From an uncultured Bryobacteraceae bacterium (GTDB lineage: Bacteria > Acidobacteriota > Terriglobia > Bryobacterales > Bryobacteraceae): 59,228 nucleotides of DNA. Positions within the stretch are counted from its first letter, which is position 1; the number at the start of each line of letters is the position of its first letter. The translations under genes and the position numbers were made by a program. Below, piece by piece: positions 53,419 to 59,228 of the stretch. Under the pieces are notes generated by a model, which did no database searches, was not told where the DNA came from, and was given only the letters and a program-made list of their open reading frames with translations. The stretch is from contig CALKXJ010000037.1 of NCBI GenBank assembly GCA_938003835.1, positions 1 to 59,228 of the forward strand, read 5' to 3'.

Positions 53419-54221
53419 GCCCCGGGCATCCTGGGCATCTTCACTTCGTTGGCGTCACCCGTCGAGAAGTCGGTGTCGGTAAGGACGCGCTGCTCGAAGG
53501 CGTAAAACTCCATGCGCGCCGAGGGCTTGCCCTGCCGGAAGATTACCTGCTCGACTGGAAATCCGTCGATCTGCTTGGCGGACATGGCGCCCTGGATCGA
53601 TCCCAGGTCGAAGTAGCGGCGCACGCCGCGCGTCATGTCCTCCATGGCTGCGGCAGCCTTCTCGAAGAGGGCCATCTCGTTGGCGGTCAGCCCCAAAGCG
53701 GCCGGCGGCACCGCGCATAGCTCGGAAATCTTTTCCTGACCCTGGAAGACCTCGTACTTCTTGCAGGGGCGCCCTCCGGCCGTCCCGGTCCCGGCGGCGC
53801 GATAGCTCAGGGCAGGCGGCTCGGCCGGCTTGGCCGCCCCGCCGATCTTTTTGCCCATCATCTTCTCCACCATGGCCCGCTGCTCAGGTGAAAGCTGCTT
53901 GAGCTGCGCCTCCATCTGAGCCATGGCGCTGGAGACGGCCTCGTCCATCTCGGCCGCGGTCTTGCGATCCATCACCTGATACTGGTTCTCCTTGCGGTTG
54001 AGCATGATCAGCTGGTAGTCGTCACCGGCGAGCAGCAGGATCATCGACATGTCGGCGTCGCCGGCCGTCGTGTCGACGCGCAACCGCGAGGCGTCGACAT
54101 ACATGACCATCTCCGAGGTCTTCTTCTCATCGAGTTCCGTCATTCGGCCCTTGAGAACCACTCCGGCTGGACTGGAAACGGCCGCGAGAGCGGCCAACAG
54201 GGCAAGGTTCGTGAAGTGCAC
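53412..54221 (-). CDS. DUF4412 secreted protein
   Basis: A 269-residue protein with a signal peptide (MHFTNLALLAALAAVSSPAG). The DUF4412 pattern is visible: VVLKGRMTELDEKKTSEMVMYVDASRLRVD, IMLNRKENQYQVMDRKT, then a helical LSPEQRAMVEKMMGKKI segment and a second half with GRPCKKYEVFQGQEK and IDGFPVEQVIF. Members are predicted LolA-like beta-sheet proteins of the envelope. No reaction is known. Confidence 0.78.
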   Translation of the reverse strand: MHFTNLALLAALAAVSSPAGVVLKGRMTELDEKKTSEMVMYVDASRLRVDTTAGDADMSMILLLAGDDYQLIMLNRKENQYQVMDRKTAAEMDEAVSSAMAQMEAQLKQLSPEQRAMVEKMMGKKIGGAAKPAEPPALSYRAAGTGTAGGRPCKKYEVFQGQEKISELCAVPPAALGLTANEMALFEKAAAAMEDMTRGVRRYFDLGSIQGAMSAKQIDGFPVEQVIFRQGKPSARMEFYAFEQRVLTDTDFSTGDANEVKMPRMPGAR

Positions 54222-54343
54222 TCTTCCTCCTCCGAGAACTTCCGGGGCTATTGCGTCTTCGCCTCATGATACTCGATTCCGGCGCGGGCTAAAGTTTCGC
54301 GCTTCGCGGCCGATCTGGAACAGGAGTAAGTCCAGGAGCTCGT

Positions 54344-55057
54344 ATGTGGCGCATCGTCTTCTCGTTCTTGCTCGCGCTGACCGCCGCGGCGAGCCTGAGC
54401 GCCACCAACATCCTGCTGAACGGCGACTTCGAGACCGTCGACGGAAGGCTGGATCTGCCGGTCTACGGCACGCCGCCCTTCGTGCGGCCGCTCGATCAGC
54501 TCACCGTGATTGGGAAAGCCGCCGTCTACACTTCCCTGCCCGGCTGGTGGTTGTGGTCCGGCGTGGGCGTCGAGGTTCAGGTCGACGCCGTGTTGAGCTT
54601 TGTTTCGCCGCACTCGGGCCAGCACTACATCGAACTGGATTCACACCCGAACGGAAGTCAGCCCTCCACTTCGGCCATTGCCCAGACGGTGCATCTGGTT
54701 CCCGGCTGGTACCGGCTTTCCTTCTGGTACTTCCCGCGGATGGAGGCCGGGGCGCCCGCCGATGAGAACCTGATTGCGGCCTATCTGGACAGCCCGAGCA
54801 GCCTGCCTTTGCTGGTGGCCAACAGCTACCGCACGGCGTCGACGACCTGGACCTTGTTTCAGACCTCGTTCTTTATCGCTTCGCCCGGCGCGCGGCACAT
54901 CATCCTGGCCGCCGGCGGCCCGGCGAACGGCTATGGCGGCCTGGTGGACGATGTCTCGCTCGAGTTGCTCGAGCTGCACACGCCCGAGCCGGCCACCATC
55001 GGCCTGGCCGGCGCCGGCCTGCTTGGCTTGATCTGGATGCGCCGCCGGCGCGGCTGA
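54344..55057 (+). CDS. PEP-CTERM sorting-domain protein
   Basis: A 237-residue exported protein. A signal peptide (MWRIVFSFLLALTAAASLSA) leads NILLNGDFETVDG, the start of a carbohydrate-binding-like beta domain, with HYIELDSHPNG and WYRLSFWYFP further on. The C-terminus is a classic PEP-CTERM signal: PEPATIGLAGAG, a hydrophobic helix, then RRRR. Exosortase (EpsH-type) would process it, but no exosortase gene is in the window. Probably a surface or extracellular-matrix protein. Confidence 0.88.
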   Translation: MWRIVFSFLLALTAAASLSATNILLNGDFETVDGRLDLPVYGTPPFVRPLDQLTVIGKAAVYTSLPGWWLWSGVGVEVQVDAVLSFVSPHSGQHYIELDSHPNGSQPSTSAIAQTVHLVPGWYRLSFWYFPRMEAGAPADENLIAAYLDSPSSLPLLVANSYRTASTTWTLFQTSFFIASPGARHIILAAGGPANGYGGLVDDVSLELLELHTPEPATIGLAGAGLLGLIWMRRRRG

Positions 55058-55101
55058 GACGCGCCTGCTCCGGGTGCCACGGCTCATCGGCGACCAGCCG
55101 C

Positions 55102-55107
55102 TAGAAT
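55102..55107 (+). promoter_or_regulatory. TAGAAT -10 box immediately before tyrS
   Basis: TAGAAT at 55102-55107 is only six bases from the tyrS GTG. A start point seven bases after the box would fall on the GTG itself. No Shine-Dalgarno sequence is present. Confidence 0.5.
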
Positions 55108-55113
55108 GAGACT

Positions 55114-56319
55114 GTGGCGCGCCTGACCATCGCCGAGCAGATCGCCTATCTCACCAAAGGGATGACCGAGGTCATCCGCCTGGAGGAGCTCGAGGAACGG
55201 CTCATCCGCGCCGAGCAGACCGGGCGGCCTTTGCGCGTGAAGGTCGGCTTCGATCCGACCGCACCCGACCTTCATCTCGGCCACACCGTGCTGCTGCGCA
55301 AGATGAAGCACTTCCAGGACCTGGGCCATACCGTCATCTTCCTGATCGGCGACATGACCGGGCTGATCGGCGATCCCACCGGGCGGAACGTCACACGCCC
55401 GCCCATGACGCGCGAGGAGATACTGGCCAACGCCGAAACCTACAAAGCTCAGGTCTTCAAGATCCTCGACCCGCAACGGACCGAAATCCGCTTCAACAGC
55501 GACTGGCTGGCGCCGCTGCGGCTGGAGGACATCATCCGTCTCTGCTCGCGCTACACGGTGGCGCGCCTGCTCGAGCGCGACGACTTCGCTAAGCGCTACC
55601 GGGAGAACATCCCCATAGCGGTCCACGAGCTGCTGTACCCGCTGGCGCAGGCCTACGATTCGGTGGCGCTCGCCTGCGACGTCGAACTGGGCGGCACCGA
55701 CCAGAAGTTCAATCTGCTGGTGGGGCGCGAAATCCAGCGCGACTACGGGCAGCCGCCGCAGATCGTCGGCACGGTGCCGCTGCTCGAAGGGCTGGACGGC
55801 GTCGAGAAGATGTCCAAGTCGAAGGGCAACTACGTGGGCATCACCGAGCCGCCGGAGGAGATGTTCAAGAAGCTGATGTCGATCAGCGATGAGCTGATGT
55901 ACCGCTACTACGAGCTTCTGACCGACATGAGCCTGGCCGAAATCGAAGCGCTTCGCCGCCGGATCGCCCTCGGCGAGCTGCACCCCAAGCAGGCCAAGAT
56001 GGAGCTGGCCGGCCGGATCGTCGCCGATTTTCACAGCGCCGCCGACGCCGAGCGCGCCGCGCGGGAGTGGGAGCGTGTGGTCAGCGCCGGTGAGGTTCCC
56101 GCCGACATCGAGACCGTGCGGCTGGACGGCGGCAGCCTGCGCATCGACAAGGTGCTGGCGCGCGTCGGCCTGGCCCCCTCGGTGACCGAAGCCGGGCGCA
56201 AGCTCAAAGAGGGCGCGGTCGAGATCGACGGCACGCGCGTCACGGGCTTCATCGAACTGCGCACCCCCGGCGAATACGTCATCCGTCTCGGTCGTCGGTG
56301 GAGGCGTGTCCTCACCTGA
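55114..56319 (+). CDS. tyrS: Tyrosine--tRNA ligase
   Basis: A 401-residue class I synthetase. The HIGH motif is HLGH (54-57) in [10 protein letters not shown], and the second signature is KMSKS in [11 protein letters not shown] near 234. Residues 340-400 form an S4 RNA-binding domain ([24 protein letters not shown]). The sequence around the catalytic site is of the TyrZ type. The start is GTG 55114; the promoter-like box directly upstream suggests a leaderless message. GNAT, folP follow on the same strand within short gaps. Confidence 0.96.
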   Translation: MARLTIAEQIAYLTKGMTEVIRLEELEERLIRAEQTGRPLRVKVGFDPTAPDLHLGHTVLLRKMKHFQDLGHTVIFLIGDMTGLIGDPTGRNVTRPPMTREEILANAETYKAQVFKILDPQRTEIRFNSDWLAPLRLEDIIRLCSRYTVARLLERDDFAKRYRENIPIAVHELLYPLAQAYDSVALACDVELGGTDQKFNLLVGREIQRDYGQPPQIVGTVPLLEGLDGVEKMSKSKGNYVGITEPPEEMFKKLMSISDELMYRYYELLTDMSLAEIEALRRRIALGELHPKQAKMELAGRIVADFHSAADAERAAREWERVVSAGEVPADIETVRLDGGSLRIDKVLARVGLAPSVTEAGRKLKEGAVEIDGTRVTGFIELRTPGEYVIRLGRRWRRVLT

Positions 56320-56331
56320 GGACCAAACATC

Positions 56332-57150
56332 ATGACCGAAATCCGGTTGCTCGAAGCCCCCGACGTTGCCGCGGTGATGGAGCTCAACCGCGCCGCGGGC
56401 TGGAATCAGACCGAAGCCGACTGGCTCCGGCTCATCGAACTCGAACCGGAAGGCTGTTTTGGCTTATGGTGCGGCGGGCGGATCGCCGCCACAGCCACCG
56501 TCGTCTGCTACGGCACGCGCCTGGCCTGGATCGGCATGGTTCTGACGCACCCGGAGTTCCGGCGGCGCGGCTTCGCCCGCGTGCTGACCGAGCGCGCCAT
56601 CGCCTACGCCGAAAGCCGCGTCGAGTGGATCAAGCTGGACGCCACCGAGATGGGCCGGCCCTTGTATCTGGCGCTCGGTTTCGAAGACGAGGCTCCCATC
56701 GAACGCTGGCGCGCCGTTCTGCCCGAGCGAGCCGCCTCGATCGCGCTCGACCCGTTCGAGCTCGATAGGGAGCTCGACGGCGAGGCGTTCGGGGCCGACC
56801 GCTCGGCGCTGCTTCTGAACCTGGCGCGAGAAGAGGCCGCCTGCGCCGGAACCGAAGGTTACGTCATGGCGCGGCCGGGCGCGAAGGCGCTCTTTGTCGG
56901 TCCCTGCGTGGCGCGGAGACCTGAAGCGGCCCGGCGATTGATTCTGTGGGTCATGTCGCGGCACCCGGGCGAGCCTGTCTTCTGGGACCTGCTGCCGGGG
57001 AATCCGCAGGCGCTCGCGCTGGCCGGGGAATTCGGCTTTGCGCCCGCGCGAAGGCTGGTGCGTATGGTCCGGCCCGGAGGCCGGCCGGCGTCGCCGTGGC
57101 GCTCCGACGACCGTCTGGTTTACGCCTGCGCCGGCTTCGAGTACGGCTGA
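56332..57150 (+). CDS. GNAT-family N-acetyltransferase
   Basis: A 272-residue protein. The GNAT core (1-130) has the acetyl-CoA loop in HPEFRRRGFARVLTERA and TEMGRPLYLALGFE. The C-terminal half (150-270) resembles the Acetyltransf_18-type second domain, with VMARPGAKALFVGPCVA and WDLLPGNPQALALAGEFGF. Substrate is unknown. It lies between tyrS and folP, 12 and six bases away, and is probably co-transcribed with both. Confidence 0.85.
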   Translation: MTEIRLLEAPDVAAVMELNRAAGWNQTEADWLRLIELEPEGCFGLWCGGRIAATATVVCYGTRLAWIGMVLTHPEFRRRGFARVLTERAIAYAESRVEWIKLDATEMGRPLYLALGFEDEAPIERWRAVLPERAASIALDPFELDRELDGEAFGADRSALLLNLAREEAACAGTEGYVMARPGAKALFVGPCVARRPEAARRLILWVMSRHPGEPVFWDLLPGNPQALALAGEFGFAPARRLVRMVRPGGRPASPWRSDDRLVYACAGFEYG

Positions 57151-57156
57151 TCGCGA

Positions 57157-58002
57157 ATGAAGCGCAAGCGTCACGTCTGGAAGCTCAAGGAGCGCGAGCT
57201 CCAGCTCGGCGACCGCACGCTGGTGATGGGCGTGCTCAATGTCACGCCCGATTCGTTCCACGACGGCGGCCGCTATGCCGATCCCGACCGCGCCTTTGCC
57301 CGCGCCATCGAGCTCGAGGAGCAGGGCGCCGACATCATCGACATCGGCGCCGAATCGACCCGCCCGGGGTCGGCCCGCATCTCCGAAACCGAGGAGTTGC
57401 GCCGCCTGGTGCCCGTGCTGAAGCGGCTCCGAGGAAAGCTGGCCGTGCCCATCTCGGTGGACACCTACAAGGCGGGCGTGGCGGCCAAGGCGCTCGAGCT
57501 CGGCGCCGAGATCATCAACGATCCCAGCGCGCTGACCTTCGATCCGTCGATCGTCAAGGTCGTCGTCCGGCACGACGCCGGGCTGGTGCTCAACCATATG
57601 CGCGGAACGCCGGACACCTGGGCAAGACTCGGCCCGCTGCCCGATGTGGCGAGAACCGTGCGCCAGGAGCTGGCCGCCTGCGTGCGGCGCGCGAGTCTGG
57701 CCGGCTTGGAGAAGACACGCATCGTCATCGACCCGGGTCTCGGCTTCGGCAAACGCGGCGATCAGAATTTCGAGCTGCTGGCCCGGCTTGGCGAGCTGGC
57801 CTCGCTCGATCTGCCGGTGCTGGTCGGTCCGTCGCGCAAGTCCTTTCTTCCGGGCCCGGAGGACGTCGGCAAGCTGTTCGGCACCGCCGCGGCCGTCACG
57901 GCGGCCATCCTGGCCGGAGCGCACATCGTGCGCGTGCACGACGTCAGGGAGATGATTCCGGTAGTCCGCGTCGCCGACGCCATCCTCGAGGCCGGCCGCT
58001 AA
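57157..58002 (+). CDS. folP: Dihydropteroate synthase
   Basis: A 281-residue TIM-barrel enzyme that joins 4-aminobenzoate to the pterin diphosphate in folate synthesis. Both signatures are clear: LVMGVLNVTPDSFHDGG (23-39) and IIDIGAESTRPGS. IINDPSA, IDPGLGFGK and VGPSRKSFL complete the active site. In many members IINDVS is usual; here it is IINDPS. It overlaps mutM tail to tail by four bases. Confidence 0.95.
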   Translation: MKRKRHVWKLKERELQLGDRTLVMGVLNVTPDSFHDGGRYADPDRAFARAIELEEQGADIIDIGAESTRPGSARISETEELRRLVPVLKRLRGKLAVPISVDTYKAGVAAKALELGAEIINDPSALTFDPSIVKVVVRHDAGLVLNHMRGTPDTWARLGPLPDVARTVRQELAACVRRASLAGLEKTRIVIDPGLGFGKRGDQNFELLARLGELASLDLPVLVGPSRKSFLPGPEDVGKLFGTAAAVTAAILAGAHIVRVHDVREMIPVVRVADAILEAGR

Positions 58003-58769
58003 TACCTCTGACAGCGGGGACAGAACGTGGTGCCGCGCTGCGCGATGAGAATACGCCGCAGCGGGTGGCCACAGCGGGGACAGCTCCGGCCGGCACGGCC
58101 GTAGACCTGATGGAATTGCTGGAAGGTTCCGCGGCGCCCGTCGGCGTCCACGTAATCGGAGATCGACGAACCACCCGCGGCGATCGCCCGTTCGAGCACG
58201 TCCCGCATGGCCCGGTAGAGCCTGCCGGCTCGCTCCGCGCTGAGGCGCCGGGCGGGCGTGCGGGGGTCGATGGAGGCGGCGAAGAGAATCTCATCGGCGT
58301 AGATATTGCCCAGGCCGCGCAGGAAGCCCTGATTGAGAAAGAGCGCCTTGACGCATGCCGACCGTCGCGCCAGCCGCGCCCGGAACTCGGCCTCGCTCAC
58401 TTCGAGCGGATCCGGGCCGAGCGAGCGCGGGTAGTCCGGCTCCCAGCCGATCGAGCCGAACTGGCGGATGTCATCGAAGGCGATCCAGCCCTCTTCGAGC
58501 TCGATGAGCGCGCGAGTGTGCGGACCGATCGGCGCGCTCCACCGCAGCGACCCGGTCATGCCGAGCTTCACCAGCAGCAGGCCGCGGTCGAGCTCGAGGG
58601 CAACCTGTTTTCCGTATCGCCGCGTGCGCAGCAGCGCGCGGCCGGCCAGGTCGGGAACCGGGCCGCGACGCGCTCGCGGCGCCAGGAATCGGAGCCCTCG
58701 GACACGGCGACCCTCGACATGAGGCGCCAGGGTACGGGCGATGGTCTCGGCTTCGGGCAGCTCCGGCAC
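57999..58769 (-). CDS. mutM: Formamidopyrimidine-DNA glycosylase
   Basis: A 256-residue base-excision repair enzyme for oxidised purines. The N-terminal PELPEAETI places Pro1 (after Met removal) as the nucleophile and Glu2 as the acid. The helix-two-turn-helix has LNQGFLRGLGNIYADEILF, and the C-terminal zinc finger is CPRCGHPL and CPRCQRY. All catalytic elements are intact. The Rieske gene lies seven bases upstream on the same strand and may be co-transcribed. Confidence 0.96.
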   Translation of the reverse strand: MPELPEAETIARTLAPHVEGRRVRGLRFLAPRARRGPVPDLAGRALLRTRRYGKQVALELDRGLLLVKLGMTGSLRWSAPIGPHTRALIELEEGWIAFDDIRQFGSIGWEPDYPRSLGPDPLEVSEAEFRARLARRSACVKALFLNQGFLRGLGNIYADEILFAASIDPRTPARRLSAERAGRLYRAMRDVLERAIAAGGSSISDYVDADGRRGTFQQFHQVYGRAGRSCPRCGHPLRRILIAQRGTTFCPRCQRY

Positions 58770-58775
58770 CCAGCC

Positions 58776-59081
58776 TCAGGGGACGTCGATCAGGATATCG
58801 TCGCCCGCGACGGTGACGGGGACTTTTGCCACGCGAGTGGCGCTATCCCACGTATTCTCGCCTGTACGGCAGTCGAACTCCCAGCTATGCCACGGGCAGA
58901 CCAGCACGGCGCCCTGGAGACTGCCCTGGCCGAGCGGTCCGCCCCGGTGGGGGCAGACGCCTTCGAGCGCGTGGAGCGCGCCGTCGACGTTGCACAGTGC
59001 GTACGGCTTGCCTCCGGCGCTTACTTCGATCACCGTCCCCGGCTTGAGCTCACTGACCTTGGCGACCTTCACCAGCGGCAT
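58776..59081 (-). CDS. Rieske [2Fe-2S] ferredoxin-like protein
   Basis: A 101-residue soluble Rieske domain, like the NirD/biphenyl-dioxygenase ferredoxin group. The cluster ligands are Cys43 and His45 in CPHRGG and Cys62 and His65 in CPWHSWEFD. The start at 59081 gives MPLVKVAKVSEL; an extension to 59099 (MLDWWS) is possible. No oxygenase partner is encoded nearby, so it probably serves as a general electron carrier. It lies upstream of mutM. Confidence 0.88.
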   Translation of the reverse strand: MPLVKVAKVSELKPGTVIEVSAGGKPYALCNVDGALHALEGVCPHRGGPLGQGSLQGAVLVCPWHSWEFDCRTGENTWDSATRVAKVPVTVAGDDILIDVP

Positions 59082-59129
59082 ACTCCACCAATCTAGCAAC
59101 GCCCGGGCGCCGACGGTGGCCGGGTGTAG

Positions 59130-59135
59130 TAAAAT
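59130..59135 (+). promoter_or_regulatory. Candidate -10 box of the tRNA gene
   Basis: TAAAAT at 59130-59135 lies 17 bases before the mature tRNA. No -35 match is seen. Confidence 0.4.
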
Positions 59136-59152
59136 CGGGGAGAGAAGGGTGA

Positions 59153-59228
59153 GCCACCCTAGCTCAGCTGGCAGAGCGGCTGATTCGTAATCAGCAGGTC
59201 GCGGGTTCGATCCCCGCGGGTGGCTCCA
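59153..59228 (+). tRNA. tRNA-Thr (anticodon CGT)
   Basis: A full cloverleaf can be folded. GCCACCC (59153-59159) pairs with GGGTGGC (59218-59224); the D-arm is TAGCTCAG and AGAGC; the anticodon stem GCTGA/TCAGC encloses TTCGTAA with anticodon CGT at 59186-59188; the T-arm is GCGGG, TTCGATC, CCCGC. The discriminator is T and CCA is encoded at 59226-59228, the last bases of the window. Confidence 0.95.

Overview
The window is about 59 kb of high-GC, gene-dense bacterial chromosome with some 55 protein genes, one tRNA and no prophage, insertion sequence or CRISPR array. I infer an Acidobacteriota genome of the Solibacter/Bryobacter type, with moderate confidence. The grounds are the many Tat-signalled Gfo/Idh/MocA oxidoreductases and enolase-superfamily enzymes, a PEP-CTERM protein, several secreted families of the kind common in that group (DUF6807, DUF3500, DUF4412), a fucosidase/sulfatase complement, and housekeeping genes (ileS, tyrS, folP, mutM, lspA, lgt) scattered among degradative genes. 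No 16S gene is present to confirm this.

Layout. 0.2-5.2 kb: gamma-glutamyltransferase (-), parvulin-type chaperone, YhaM-like HD nuclease and a BlaI-type repressor (+), then a HAD phosphatase (-). 5.2-8.5 kb: Tat oxidoreductase, Tat enolase-superfamily enzyme and DUF6807 protein, closely packed. 8.5-12.9 kb: a tightly overlapping cytochrome-oxidase assembly operon (ctaA, ctaB, ABC ATPase, ABC permease, SCO, DUF420) without oxidase subunit genes. 12.9-14.0 kb: a gene-poor kilobase holding a decayed carboxypeptidase-regulatory-domain fragment. 14.0-18.1 kb: secreted V8-like protease, a fused helical/CarbopepD protein whose last domain matches that fragment, an M23 peptidase and a DUF3500 protein. 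18.1-26.4 kb: acyl-CoA ligase, ileS-lspA-lgt, a membrane-anchored serine hydrolase and an SDR protein. 26.5-28.9 kb: glycogen debranching enzyme and a DUF3303 protein.

29.1-41.3 kb is a catabolic/accessory region: a TIM-barrel isomerase and Gfo/Idh oxidoreductase translationally coupled to a tandem pair of glycosyltransferases (the second broken by a stop codon and a frameshift), two more enolase-superfamily enzymes, an aldo/keto reductase, an amidase, a glycosidase-like protein and an alpha-L-fucosidase. 41.3-45.4 kb is an argF-argG-argH-argR operon. Two tandem ARG-box-like palindromes lie over the argF promoter and start codon, predicting feedback by the operon's own repressor. 45.4-48.2 kb: cstA-ybdD and a coiled-coil membrane protein (-). 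48.3-53.4 kb: sulfatase, a secreted conserved protein, a clear GH78 rhamnosidase-like pseudogene (six in-frame stops, three frameshifts) and a small orphan gene. 53.4-59.2 kb: DUF4412, PEP-CTERM, tyrS, GNAT, folP, mutM, a Rieske protein and tRNA-Thr(CGT).

The most informative signals are the arg operator, the recurrent TAGAAT-type -10 box lying 6-9 bases from start codons that lack a ribosome binding site (candidate leaderless genes), the ABC exporter inside the haem/copper assembly operon, and three independent examples of gene decay in secreted or surface functions. I do not see a clearly new defence or mobile system.
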